A stretch of DNA of 64,000 bases from Plantimonas leprariae (GTDB taxonomy: Bacteria > Pseudomonadota > Alphaproteobacteria > Rhizobiales > Rhizobiaceae): assembly GCF_008802405.1 (NCBI RefSeq), contig NZ_VZDO01000001.1:186001-250000 (forward strand), in the 5' to 3' direction. Below are positions 34,659-43,752 of the stretch, one piece after another (the stretch's first letter is position 1; each line of letters begins with the position of its first letter). The position numbers and the translations under genes are program-made. The notes beneath the pieces were generated by a model that did no database searches, was not told the origin of the DNA, and saw only the letters and a program-made list of their open reading frames with translations.

Positions 34659-36310
34659 GCGCGGTTCGCGAAGCCGGGCCGGCGGACGCGCCGCTTCTCG
34701 ACGTGCGCGGCCTGAAGGTCGCCTTCCACGGCGGCGGCCGGACTTCGCTCGCCGTCGACGACGTGTCCTTCTCGATCGGTCGCGGCGAAACGCTGGCGCT
34801 GGTCGGCGAATCCGGTTCCGGCAAGTCGGTCTCGGCCCTGTCGGTCCTGAAGCTCCTCCCCTACCCCGCCGCCAGCCATCCCGGCGGCGCGATCCTCTTC
34901 GACGGCGAGAACCTCATCGACGGCGCCGAGCGGACCCTGCGCCGCATCCGCGGCAACAAGATCTCGATGATCTTCCAGGAGCCGATGACGTCGCTGAACC
35001 CGCTCCATACGATCGAGCGGCAGGTGGGCGAGATCCTGAAGGTGCACCGGGGCCTCCGGGACCGGGAGGCTTCCGCCCGCACGCTCGACCTCCTCCGGCA
35101 GGTCGGCATTCGCGAGCCGGAGAAGCGGCTCGGCGCCTATCCGCACCAATTGTCCGGCGGGCAGCGGCAGCGGGTGATGATCGCGATGGCGCTCGCCAAC
35201 GAGCCGGACCTCCTCATCGCCGACGAGCCGACCACGGCGCTCGACGTGACCGTCCAGGCGCAGATCCTCGCACTCCTGAAGGAGCAGCAGGAGAAGCGCC
35301 GCATGGCGATGCTGTTCATCACCCACGATCTCGGCATCGTCCGGCGCATCGCCGACCGGGTGTGCATCATGTACAAGGGTCGGATCGTCGAGGAAGGCCC
35401 GGCGGGCCGCATCTTCGCGAACCCGCAGCACGATTACACGAAGCGCCTGCTCGCGGCCGAGCCGAAGGGCCGCCCGCCGGCGGCGAACACCAACGCGCCG
35501 CTCGTGATGGACGGGCAAGGCGTCAAGGTCTGGTTCCCGATCAGGACCGGCTTCTTCCGCCGCACCACCGACCACGTGAAGGCGGTGGACGGGATCGACA
35601 TCGCTGTCCGCGCCGGGCAGACGGTCGGAGTGGTCGGGGAATCCGGCTCCGGCAAGACGACGCTCGGCCTCGCCCTCACCCGCATGATCTCGTCGGAAGG
35701 CCGCATCGCCTTCGGGGATACGCGCATCGACGAGCGCTCCTTCGGGGCGATGCGGCCGCTCCGCCGCGAGATCCAGATCGTCTTCCAGGATCCGTTCGGC
35801 TCGCTCAGCCCCCGCATGTCGATCGCCGACATTGTCGGCGAGGGGCTGCAGGTGCACGAGCCGGGCCTTTCCGGCCTTGAGCGCGACCGGCGCGTCGTCG
35901 CGGCGCTCGAAGAGGTCGGGCTCGATCCGGAAGCGCGCTTCCGCTACCCGCACGAATTCTCCGGCGGCCAGCGCCAGCGCGTCGCGATCGCGCGGGCGAT
36001 GGTGCTGAACCCGCGCTTCGTGATGCTGGACGAGCCGACCTCGGCGCTCGACATGAGCGTCCAGGCGCAGGTCGTCGACCTGCTGCGCGACCTGCAGCGC
36101 AAGCACGACCTCGCCTATCTCTTCATCAGCCACGACCTGAAGGTGGTGCGCGCGCTCGCCAACGAGGTGATCGTCATGCGCAACGGGCAGGTGGTGGAGC
36201 GGGGCCCGGCCGACGAGATCTTCGAGCGGCCGCGGACGGACTACACAAAGGCGCTGATGGCCGCCGCCTTCCGCATCGAGGCGACGAACACCGGAGCCGC
36301 CGCGCAATGA
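34655..36310 (+). CDS. yejF: Microcin C/oligopeptide ABC transporter ATP-binding protein YejF
   Basis: A 551-residue double ATPase, a fusion of DppD- and DppF-like halves. Walker A motifs are GESGSGKSV (~residue 50) and GESGSGKTT (~330); signatures [15 protein letters not shown] and [15 protein letters not shown]; Walker [13 protein letters not shown] and [12 protein letters not shown]. It energises YejBE. Its separation from yejE by three foreign genes, while still joined by ATGA overlaps, is unusual. Confidence 0.93.
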   Translation: MSAVREAGPADAPLLDVRGLKVAFHGGGRTSLAVDDVSFSIGRGETLALVGESGSGKSVSALSVLKLLPYPAASHPGGAILFDGENLIDGAERTLRRIRGNKISMIFQEPMTSLNPLHTIERQVGEILKVHRGLRDREASARTLDLLRQVGIREPEKRLGAYPHQLSGGQRQRVMIAMALANEPDLLIADEPTTALDVTVQAQILALLKEQQEKRRMAMLFITHDLGIVRRIADRVCIMYKGRIVEEGPAGRIFANPQHDYTKRLLAAEPKGRPPAANTNAPLVMDGQGVKVWFPIRTGFFRRTTDHVKAVDGIDIAVRAGQTVGVVGESGSGKTTLGLALTRMISSEGRIAFGDTRIDERSFGAMRPLRREIQIVFQDPFGSLSPRMSIADIVGEGLQVHEPGLSGLERDRRVVAALEEVGLDPEARFRYPHEFSGGQRQRVAIARAMVLNPRFVMLDEPTSALDMSVQAQVVDLLRDLQRKHDLAYLFISHDLKVVRALANEVIVMRNGQVVERGPADEIFERPRTDYTKALMAAAFRIEATNTGAAAQ

Positions 36311-36960
36311 CCGCCAGCCATTATCGCGACGCCCTCGCCGACCAGCCGCTCGACGTCGAGATCACCGGGCGCGAGCGGCTGAAGGAAGGCTTCCGCAACT
36401 TCGACGCCGTGACGGTGAAGCACGAGTCGCTCGACGGCGCGAGCCGCATCGGCCCGCTGCGGCGCGAGCTGCTGACCACCGGCTCGGTCGTCGTGGTGAT
36501 CCCCTACGATCCGGCGCTCGACCGGATCGTCGTGATCCGCCAGTTCCGCATCGGTCATGCGCTGAAGACCGCGAATGCCGCCGCGTTGGAGCTGCCGGCC
36601 GGCGTCTGCGACGACGGCGAGGAACCGGAGACGAGCGCCCGCCGCGAGCTCCTGGAGGAAAGCGGGTTCGAGGCGAAGGCGGTGGAGAAGCTGTTCACCA
36701 TGCTCCCCTCGCCCGGCCTCACCGACGAATACGCCCATGTCTACCTCGCGATCGTCGACGCGTCGGAGCTCAAGTCCGCCGCCGGCATCGCGGACGAGCA
36801 CGAGGACATCCGGCCGATCGCCGCTCCGGCGGACGCGCTGATCGAGGCGGTGGACGGAGGCCGCGTCGAGAACGGCTTCCTGATCGCCTGCACCCACTGG
36901 TTCGCCCGCCACGGCCGGGCGCGCGCCGCCACGCTCACGGCGCTGCTCGAAGCGGACTGA
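36307..36960 (+). CDS. Nudix hydrolase, ADP-ribose pyrophosphatase-like
   Basis: A 217-residue Nudix protein. The box starts GVCDDGEEPETSARRELLEE and continues SGF, preceded by a strand rich in Arg (DRIVVIRQFRIGHAL) that resembles NudF-type ADP-ribose pyrophosphatases; PSPGLTDEYAHVYLA is also typical of that group. Its ATG overlaps the yejF stop, making it the last gene of the yej run. Substrate not certain. Confidence 0.85.
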   Translation: MTASHYRDALADQPLDVEITGRERLKEGFRNFDAVTVKHESLDGASRIGPLRRELLTTGSVVVVIPYDPALDRIVVIRQFRIGHALKTANAAALELPAGVCDDGEEPETSARRELLEESGFEAKAVEKLFTMLPSPGLTDEYAHVYLAIVDASELKSAAGIADEHEDIRPIAAPADALIEAVDGGRVENGFLIACTHWFARHGRARAATLTALLEAD

Positions 36961-36964
36961 TGCG

Positions 36965-37825
36965 CTATCCGAGCCGCCGGATGCTGGAAACGGCGACGCC
37001 CTTCGCTTCATAACGGCGGACTGTCTCGGCCAGCGGCTCGACGGCGGTCGCCATGTGGAAGGCATTGGCGTGGATGAGCCGTTCGCCGTCCAGCATGATG
37101 CCGACATGGCCGCGCCAGAACACGAGGTCGCCGCGCCGCAGCGGCTCGATCCCGGCGATCCTCGCGCCCAGCGCGGTTTCCTGCATGTCGGTGTCGCGCG
37201 GCGCGGCATGTCCCGCCATCGCCAGCGCGATCTGGACGAGACCGGAACAGTCGATCCCGGCGACGGTGCGACCGCCCCAGAGGTAGGGCGCCCCGACGAA
37301 GCGTTCGGCTACCGCGACGAAATCCGGCGCGGCGTCGCCGACCGCGGCCAGATGCTGCACCACCACTGCGCCGGCCGGCTCCACGATCGCGTAGGTGGCG
37401 TTGCGGTCCTCGGCCTCGCCGGCTTTCGCGACGCGCGCGCCCATCGGCAGGATGGCGAGCGACGGTCGCTTGATGTCGGGCTCGGGGAAGAGGAGCGTCG
37501 AGGGAGCCGAGACGCGATGCGTCGCGGCCGCGCCGGCTTCGCCGAGGGCGCTCGCTTCCATCCAGCCGACATAGCCGTCCGCGTCGAGCTGCACCCAGCT
37601 CCAGCCGTCGGAATCCGTCTCGAAGACGTGGACGCGCTCGCCGAACAGCGCCTCGGTCTCCTGCATCGCCGCGGCGCGCGGCTCGCGCCGGAGCGCGGCC
37701 GTGCCACGCTCGACCCGCATCGGCACCCCTTCGACGAAGCGCTCCGCCTCGATCTGGCCCCGCAGCCGCGCGTCGGCGAGGTCGGGCCGATAGGCGTTGA
37801 TGCGGCGGTCGAGGGTTTCGGTCAT
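36965..37825 (-). CDS. NlpC/P60 cysteine peptidase with SH3-like domains
   Basis: A 286-residue C40-family peptidase expected to cut the peptide stems of peptidoglycan. Two SH3-like segments occupy residues ~45-95 and ~105-155 (VHVFETDSDGWSWVQL). The catalytic set is C193 (GIDCSGLVQ), H240 (RGHVGIML) and H252 (LIHANAFH). No signal peptide is evident, as in many rhizobial homologues. It lies 76 bases downstream of a leucyl aminopeptidase gene in the same direction. Confidence 0.9.
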   Translation of the reverse strand: MTETLDRRINAYRPDLADARLRGQIEAERFVEGVPMRVERGTAALRREPRAAAMQETEALFGERVHVFETDSDGWSWVQLDADGYVGWMEASALGEAGAAATHRVSAPSTLLFPEPDIKRPSLAILPMGARVAKAGEAEDRNATYAIVEPAGAVVVQHLAAVGDAAPDFVAVAERFVGAPYLWGGRTVAGIDCSGLVQIALAMAGHAAPRDTDMQETALGARIAGIEPLRRGDLVFWRGHVGIMLDGERLIHANAFHMATAVEPLAETVRRYEAKGVAVSSIRRLG

Positions 37826-37865
37826 GGCAGGAGCGGCACGGTTCGGCTGGTCAGCGTTGCGGGTG

Positions 37866-37884
37866 AAACCTTTCGAAAAGGTTT
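37866..37884. repeat. Short inverted repeat next to a parS-like site
   Basis: AAACCTTT, three bases, AAAGGTTT, between the aminopeptidase stop and the NlpC/P60 start. It could form a small hairpin in the minus-strand transcript, but there is no clean T-run after it. Confidence 0.4.
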
Positions 37885-37895
37885 TACGTGAAACA
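37880..37895 (+). promoter_or_regulatory. parS-like sequence (14 of 16 bases)
   Basis: GGTTTTACGTGAAACA matches the widespread chromosomal ParB site TGTTTCACGTGAAACA at 14 of 16 positions, differing at the first and sixth base. It lies in the gap between two genes. No parAB genes are in the window, so function as a centromere site is inference. Confidence 0.4.
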
Positions 37896-37901
37896 TGGGA
37901 G

Positions 37902-39278
37902 TCATTCCGGCGGAAAGCGCGTCTCGATCAGGCGGTGCAGCGCGCGGATGCACTGCGCCTCGCCGCCGGCCGGCCCGGTCGGCCCTGCCTGCGGCCGCCA
38001 GGCGAAGACGTCGAAATGCGCCCAGGTCTTCGCTTGCTTGACGAATGCTTGCAGGAACAGCGCCGCCGTCACCGAGCCGGCGAAGCCGTCGGACGTGACG
38101 TTGTTGGTGTCGGCGATCTTCGAGGCGAGGTTCTTGGCGTAAGGGGTCCAGAGCGGCAGGCGCCAGAGCGGGTCGGCGACCGCCAAGGACGCTTCGGCGA
38201 GTTCGGCGGCGAAGGCCTCGTCGTCCGTGAAGAAGGGCGGCAGGTCGGGCCCGAGCGCGACCCGCGCCGCGCCGGTCAGCGTCGCCATGTCGAGAAGGAG
38301 GTCGGGCGCCTCCTCGTCGGCGAGGGTGAGCGCGTCGGCGAGGATCAGACGGCCTTCCGCATCGGTATTGCCGATCTCGACCGTCCTGCCGGCGCGGCTG
38401 CGGAGCACGTCGCCCGGCCGGAAGCTGTTGCCCGCGATCGAGTTCTCCACCGCCGGCAGGAGGACGCGCAGCCGGATCGGCAGCTTCCGGCCCATCAGGA
38501 TCCGGGCGAGGCCGAGGACGTTCGCCGCGCCGCCCATGTCCTTCTTCATCAGGAGCATGCCGGAAGCCGGCTTGATGTCGAGGCCGCCGGTATCGAACGA
38601 GACGCCCTTGCCGACAAGGGTGACGCGCGGCGCGTCTGCCGCGCCCCAGCAAAGATCGACGAGGCGCGGGGCGACCGAGCCGGCGCGCCCGACCGCGTGG
38701 ATCATCGGGAAGTTCTCCGCGAGGAGATCGTCGCCGACGATCGACGAAACCTCGGCTCCGAACTCGGCCCCGAGATCGCGCGCCGCCTGCTCCGTCGCGT
38801 CCGGCAGGAAATCGTTCGCGGGCGTGTTCACGAGGTCGCGGACGAGGTGGACGGCGGAGGCGACGAGCGTCGCTTTCGCCTCGTCCGCCGCGCCGGCGGC
38901 GATCGTCGGGGCTGCATCGCCTTCGGGCTTCGCGCGGTAGCGGTCGAAGCGATAGGCGCCCAGCCGGAAGGCGAGGCTTGCGAGATCGGGATCGAGCGGA
39001 TGCCCGTCCGCCAGCCGCCACGCGCCGTCCGGCAAGGCGTTCGCCAGCGCGCCGGCGAGCATGGAACGGCCGGCCGCCGAGCCGCTCTGCTTCTCTTTGC
39101 CGAGCCCGAGCACTGCCGCGCCGACCTCGCCGGAAGCATCCGGTACGAGCAGCACCTCGCCGGCCCCGCCCTTGAACCGGCAGGCGGCGCACCAGCGCCG
39201 CACGTCGTCCGGCAGGGTCTCGAAGCCGTCGGCGAAGACGGGCCAGACCGGACGTTCCCCGTTCGCCGCCTCGACCAT
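37902..39278 (-). CDS. M17-family leucyl aminopeptidase
   Basis: A 458-residue cytoplasmic metallo-aminopeptidase. Two-metal-site motifs of the M17 catalytic domain are intact: LVGKGVSFDTGGLDIKP, MKKDMGGAA and the signature NTDAEGRLILADAL. The N-terminal ~150 residues form the less conserved macro-like domain. ATG 39278 with gagggag upstream was chosen; the open frame to 39482 crosses the tadD start. It probably acts in peptide turnover. Confidence 0.92.
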   Translation of the reverse strand: MVEAANGERPVWPVFADGFETLPDDVRRWCAACRFKGGAGEVLLVPDASGEVGAAVLGLGKEKQSGSAAGRSMLAGALANALPDGAWRLADGHPLDPDLASLAFRLGAYRFDRYRAKPEGDAAPTIAAGAADEAKATLVASAVHLVRDLVNTPANDFLPDATEQAARDLGAEFGAEVSSIVGDDLLAENFPMIHAVGRAGSVAPRLVDLCWGAADAPRVTLVGKGVSFDTGGLDIKPASGMLLMKKDMGGAANVLGLARILMGRKLPIRLRVLLPAVENSIAGNSFRPGDVLRSRAGRTVEIGNTDAEGRLILADALTLADEEAPDLLLDMATLTGAARVALGPDLPPFFTDDEAFAAELAEASLAVADPLWRLPLWTPYAKNLASKIADTNNVTSDGFAGSVTAALFLQAFVKQAKTWAHFDVFAWRPQAGPTGPAGGEAQCIRALHRLIETRFPPE

Positions 39279-39392
39279 TCGGAGAACTCCCTCGCATCCA
39301 TTGCCAGACAAGGTTCCGCGAACATTGTCCGTCGCGAGGCGGCTTAACGAATTCGGCCGCCGCCGCAAAGGCCGTTTCGGGAAGGAACAAGG

Positions 39393-40217
39393 TTGCGTAT
39401 CTCGATTCGCGCGAGTTCGTCGGGCGCCCGGACTCCCCTTCTCCTCGCCGGCCTCGCCGCGCTCGCCCTCGCGGGCTGCCAATCGACCTCGCGCGAGATC
39501 ACGGGTTCGATCCGCCGTCCGGCTGCCGGCGCCTCGTTCGACCGGATGACGCAGACCGAACTCAGGAGCGCGACCGAGACCTACGGCACGGCCTACGAGA
39601 AGAACCCGAAAGACAAGCAGGCAGGCATGTCCTACGCCTCGCTGCTGCAGATGACCGGGCGCAACGACCAGTCGCTGGCGGTGATGCGGCAGATCGCGAT
39701 CGCGAACTCCAAGGACCGCGACGTGCTGGCCGCCTACGGCAAGGCGCTGGCCGCGGCCGGCGACCTGCCGAAGGCGCTGGAAACGGTGCGGCGCGCCCAG
39801 ACCCCCGACTATCCGGACTGGCGGCTCCTGTCGGCGGAAGGCGCGATCCTCGACCAGCTCGGACGCTCCGACGAGGCGCGGGTCGCCTATCGCAAGGCGC
39901 TCGACATCCAGCCGAACGAGCCTTCGGTCCTGTCCAATCTCGGCATGTCCTACGTCCTGACCAACGACCTGAAGAGCGCCGAGACCTACTTGCGGCAGGC
40001 GGCGGAGCGGCCGGGCGCGGACAGCCGCGTGCGCCAGAACCTCGCGCTCGTAGTCGGCCTGCAGGGGCGCTTCGACGAGGCCGAGCGGATCGCCGGCGCC
40101 GAACTCTCGCCGGAGGACGCGACCGCCAACGTCGCGTACCTGCGCAAGATGCTCGCCCAGCAGAACACCTGGGCCGCGTTGAAGGACGAGAAGCAGGCGC
40201 CGCCGCCGAAGAGCTGA
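39393..40217 (+). CDS. tadD: Tad pilus lipoprotein with TPR repeats
   Basis: A 274-residue lipoprotein with signal and lipobox LALAGC (mature N-terminal Cys ~residue 29) followed by about four tetratricopeptide-like helical pairs (KALETVRRAQ, DEARVAYRKALDIQPNEP, KSAETYLRQAAERP, GRFDEAERIAG). TadD-type proteins help assemble the outer-membrane secretin. TTG start with ggaaggaa before it. It converges on tadC, separated by six bases. Confidence 0.85.
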   Translation: MRISIRASSSGARTPLLLAGLAALALAGCQSTSREITGSIRRPAAGASFDRMTQTELRSATETYGTAYEKNPKDKQAGMSYASLLQMTGRNDQSLAVMRQIAIANSKDRDVLAAYGKALAAAGDLPKALETVRRAQTPDYPDWRLLSAEGAILDQLGRSDEARVAYRKALDIQPNEPSVLSNLGMSYVLTNDLKSAETYLRQAAERPGADSRVRQNLALVVGLQGRFDEAERIAGAELSPEDATANVAYLRKMLAQQNTWAALKDEKQAPPPKS

Positions 40218-40223
40218 CCGCCC

Positions 40224-41228
40224 CTACTGCATGGCCTGCATGATCTGGATGGCGGCAGGCCCGAGGATCACGGAAAACAGCACCGGCAGGAAGAACAGGA
40301 TCATCGGCACGGTCAGCTTCGGCGGCAGCGAGGCGGCCTTCTTCTCGGCGAGATTCATGCGGTGGTCGCGGCTTTCCTGCGCGAGGACGCGCAGCGCCTG
40401 ACCGAGCGGCGTGCCGTAGCGCTCGGCCTGGATCAGCGCCGTCGTCGCCGAGCGCACGGTCTCCAGCCCGATCCGGTTGTTGAGGTTCTCGTAGGCGACG
40501 CGCCGGTCCGACAGGTAGGACAGCTCGGCGCAGAGCAGCACCAGTTCCTCCGCGAGCGGCACGGACTGGATGCCGATCTCCTCCGACACGCGCCGGAACG
40601 CCGCCTCGCTCGCGAGACCGGACTCGACGCAGATCAGGAGGAGGTCGAGGGCGTCCGGCCAGGCGCGGCCGATCGAGAGCTGGCGCTTCTTCAGCCGGTT
40701 CGCGAGCAGGACGTTCGGCAGGTAGAAGCCGGCATAGGCGACGGCGACGCAGGCGACGAGGCGGATGCCGAGCGGCTGTCCCTCCAGCGCCCCGAGCGCG
40801 AAGACGTAGACGAGGCTCGCCGCGAAGGCGGCGAAGGGCAGCGCGAACCGGGCGAACAGGAACAGCGTCAGCGGACGCTGGCCGCGATAGCCGGCCTGGC
40901 GAAGCTTGGTGACGGTCTTCTCGTCGGACAGGGCGTTCTTCAGGTTGAAGCGGTTCACCACCTTGGAGGCGAGGCCGGCATCGTCGAGCTGGCGGGCGCT
41001 CGCGCGGCGCGTGTTGCCGCTGCGGTCCTTCTCGTTCGCGAGCCTGGCCCGCTCGCGCGCCCGCAACTCGTCGCGCTCCAGCGCCACGACCTTCATGCGG
41101 GTCTTCAGCTCGTTGCCCTGCAGCATCGGCAGGGCGACGGTCACGGCCGTCGCGAACACCGCGAAGGTGACGAGGAGGCCGACCACGACTTGCGGCGAAA
41201 GGCCGACGAGAGCGAACGCCTGATCCAT
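40224..41228 (-). CDS. tadC: Tad pilus inner-membrane platform protein TadC
   Basis: A 334-residue T2SS-F-domain membrane protein. The cytoplasmic core contains WPDALDLLLICVESGLASEAAF and TTALIQAERYGTPLGQALRVLA, typical of TadC; membrane helices lie near residues 10-30, 125-175 and at the C-terminus (PMILFFLPVLFSVILGPA). It works as a platform with TadB and the CpaF ATPase. Eight bases after tadB. Confidence 0.92.
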   Translation of the reverse strand: MDQAFALVGLSPQVVVGLLVTFAVFATAVTVALPMLQGNELKTRMKVVALERDELRARERARLANEKDRSGNTRRASARQLDDAGLASKVVNRFNLKNALSDEKTVTKLRQAGYRGQRPLTLFLFARFALPFAAFAASLVYVFALGALEGQPLGIRLVACVAVAYAGFYLPNVLLANRLKKRQLSIGRAWPDALDLLLICVESGLASEAAFRRVSEEIGIQSVPLAEELVLLCAELSYLSDRRVAYENLNNRIGLETVRSATTALIQAERYGTPLGQALRVLAQESRDHRMNLAEKKAASLPPKLTVPMILFFLPVLFSVILGPAAIQIMQAMQ

Positions 41229-41236
41229 GTCCGTTC

Positions 41237-42238
41237 TCAGAAGTCGAAGTTGATCATCTGGCGCATGACGACCACGCCGATCGTCATCCAGAGGATGCCG
41301 CCGCCGATGATCATGTGGCCCATGGATTCGGTGAAGAGGAGCGAGATGTATTCGGGGCTCATGATGTAGATGAGCGTGCCCACCAGCACCGGCAGCGCGC
41401 CGATGATGGCGGCGGAGGACTTCGCCTCCATCGACATGGCCTGCACCTTCATCCGCATCTTCCTGCGCTCGCGCAGGACCTTCGAAAGGTTGCCGAGCGC
41501 TTCCGACAGGTTGCCGCCGGCCTGGCTCTGGATCGCGATCACGATGGCGAAGAAGTTGGTCTCGGAGAGCGGCACGTTCTGGTACAGGCGCTCGACGGCT
41601 TCGCCGGCGGAAATGCCGAGTTGCTGCGCCTCGACGATCTTGCGGAACTCCGAGCGGACCGGCTCCGCCGCCTCGGTGGAGATCATCCGCAGCGTATCGT
41701 TGACCGGCAGGCCGGCCCTGACGCCGCGCACGATGAGATCGATGGCGTTCGGGAACTCCTCGCTGAACTTCTTCAGGCGGCGCTTGCGCAGGGTGGCGAT
41801 GACGAAGCGCGGCAGACCGAGGCCGCCGACGATCGCCCCGCCGAGCATGACCGGCAGCGAGCCGGTGAGAACAAGGAGCAGCACCGCCACTCCCAGGCCG
41901 GCGCCGGCGCTGAAGATCATGAACTGGCGTTCGGTGAGCGAGAGGCCCGCTTGTTCCATGCGCCGCCGGAGCGGCGGATTGTTCGCATGGCGCGAGCGCT
42001 CCTTCTCGCGGTCGTCGAGCTCCTTCAGCGAGTTCTGGATGGTCTTGCGGCGCTTGGCGGTCTCGGCGACGCGGTCGCGCGCGGCGACGCGCGCCGCACC
42101 GTTCGTCTCGACGCGCGAGTACTGGCCGAGCCGCGAAGCGGCCTTCTTCTCGTTCGCGATGCGCGGCTGCAGCACCGCGTAGGCGAGGCCCGAGGCCGCG
42201 AGCGCGGCGAAAAGGGCGAAGAACAAGACCTGCGCCAT
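41237..42238 (-). CDS. tadB: Tad pilus inner-membrane platform protein TadB
   Basis: A 333-residue T2SS-F-domain protein paired with TadC. The conserved core is FPNAIDLIVRGVRAGLPVND and AIQSQAGGNLSEALGNLSKV; two helices near 100-150 and two at the C-terminus anchor it. The hydrophilic region after TM1 is highly charged (ETAKRRKTIQNSLKELDDRE). Thirteen bases after cpaF. Confidence 0.92.
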   Translation of the reverse strand: MAQVLFFALFAALAASGLAYAVLQPRIANEKKAASRLGQYSRVETNGAARVAARDRVAETAKRRKTIQNSLKELDDREKERSRHANNPPLRRRMEQAGLSLTERQFMIFSAGAGLGVAVLLLVLTGSLPVMLGGAIVGGLGLPRFVIATLRKRRLKKFSEEFPNAIDLIVRGVRAGLPVNDTLRMISTEAAEPVRSEFRKIVEAQQLGISAGEAVERLYQNVPLSETNFFAIVIAIQSQAGGNLSEALGNLSKVLRERRKMRMKVQAMSMEAKSSAAIIGALPVLVGTLIYIMSPEYISLLFTESMGHMIIGGGILWMTIGVVVMRQMINFDF

Positions 42239-42251
42239 CGCTTCCGTCCCG

Positions 42252-43721
42252 TCAGTCGGCCGCGGAGTCGAGCGCCTGCGCCAGCCGCTGCTCCTCGTTG
42301 TAGTAGCGGGCGCGGTCCCAGAAGGCCGGGCGCCCGACGCCGGTCGAGCGGTGGCGGCCGACCAGCCGGCCGTTCGCGTCCTCGCCGGTGATGTCGTAGA
42401 GGAAGAGGTCCTGCGTGGTGATGACGTCGCCTTCCATGCCGACCACCTCGGTGATGTGGGTGATGCGGCGCGAGCCGTCGCGCAGGCGCGCCGCCTGGAC
42501 GATGACGTCCACCGAGCCGACGATGATCTCCTTCACGGTCCGGGCCGGCAGCGAGAAGCCGCCCATCGCGATCATCGACTCGACGCGGTTCAGGCATTCG
42601 CGCGGGCTGTTGGCGTGGATCGTGCCCATCGACCCGTCGTGGCCGGTGTTCATCGCCTGCAGGAGGTCGAACACTTCCGGTCCGCGCACCTCGCCGACGA
42701 TGATCCGCTCGGGCCGCATGCGCAGGCAGTTCTTCACGAGGTCGCGCATGGTGATCTCGCCCTCGCCCTCGATGTTGGGCGGACGGGTCTCGAGGCGCAC
42801 CACGTGCGGCTGCTGGAGCTGCAGTTCGGCCGTGTCCTCGCAGGTGATCACCCGCTCGTCCTGGTCGATGTAGCGGGTCAGGCAGTTCAGGAGCGTCGTC
42901 TTGCCGGAACCCGTGCCGCCGGAGATGATGACGTTGCAGCGCACGCGCCCGATGATCTGCAGGATCTGCGCGCCCGCCGGCGAGATCGCGCCGAAGCGGA
43001 CGAGCTGGTCGAGCGTCAGCTTGTCCTTCTTGAACTTGCGGATGGTGAGCGTCGCCCCGTCGATGGCGAGCGGCGGCGCGATGACGTTGACGCGGCTGCC
43101 GTCCGGCAGGCGGGCGTCGCAGATCGGCGAAGCTTCGTCGACGCGCCGGCCAACTTGGCTGACGATCCGCTGGCAGATGTTGAGGAGCTGCATGTTGTCG
43201 CGGAAGCGGACGTTGGTTTCCAGCACCTTGCCGCCGACCTCGATGAAGGTCCGGTTCGGGCCGTTCACCATGATGTCGGCGATGTCGTCGCGGGCCAACA
43301 AGGGTTCGAGGGGCCCATAGCCGAGGATGTCGTTGCAGATGTCGGCGAGCAGGTCCTCCTGCTCGGCGATGGTCATCGCGAAGTTCTTGATCGCGATGAT
43401 GTCGTTGACGATGTCGCGGATCTCCTCGCGCGCCGACTCGTTGTCGAGCCGCGCGAGCTGGGAAAGGTCGATCGTGTCGATCAGCGCCGAGAAGACCTGC
43501 GCCTTGGTCTGGAAATAGCTGGCCGGCCGGTCGCGCCCGCCGGCATCGGCGACGACCGGGGGCGGCGGCGGCGCCGTCACCGCCGCGGCGGGCAGCTCGA
43601 TCCCGATGCCGCCGCCGATCGGCATCGGCGCGGCCGGCGGCGTGCCGGGCGCGGGGCGCGGGCGCTCCGTCGCCTTCGCGGGGCCGCGCTCGGCGGTTTC
43701 GTGGGCGCGCTTTCCGAACAT
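42252..43721 (-). CDS. cpaF: Tad/Flp pilus assembly ATPase CpaF (TadA)
   Basis: A 489-residue secretion ATPase that powers Flp pilus assembly. Walker A is [12 protein letters not shown], with [11 protein letters not shown] (Asp box), Walker-B region [14 protein letters not shown] and the His box [13 protein letters not shown]. The first ~75 residues are Pro/Ala-rich and unstructured-looking; the family N-domain begins near [15 protein letters not shown]. Thirty-one bases after cpaE. Confidence 0.95.
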   Translation of the reverse strand: MFGKRAHETAERGPAKATERPRPAPGTPPAAPMPIGGGIGIELPAAAVTAPPPPPVVADAGGRDRPASYFQTKAQVFSALIDTIDLSQLARLDNESAREEIRDIVNDIIAIKNFAMTIAEQEDLLADICNDILGYGPLEPLLARDDIADIMVNGPNRTFIEVGGKVLETNVRFRDNMQLLNICQRIVSQVGRRVDEASPICDARLPDGSRVNVIAPPLAIDGATLTIRKFKKDKLTLDQLVRFGAISPAGAQILQIIGRVRCNVIISGGTGSGKTTLLNCLTRYIDQDERVITCEDTAELQLQQPHVVRLETRPPNIEGEGEITMRDLVKNCLRMRPERIIVGEVRGPEVFDLLQAMNTGHDGSMGTIHANSPRECLNRVESMIAMGGFSLPARTVKEIIVGSVDVIVQAARLRDGSRRITHITEVVGMEGDVITTQDLFLYDITGEDANGRLVGRHRSTGVGRPAFWDRARYYNEEQRLAQALDSAAD

Positions 43722-43752
43722 CGCCTGATCCCTGCCCTGCTACCGAACGCTG

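Noticed and set aside
37822-37893. Reverse reading frame containing MFHVKPFRKV
   Set aside because: This peptide is a translation of the parS-like sequence and has no protein character.
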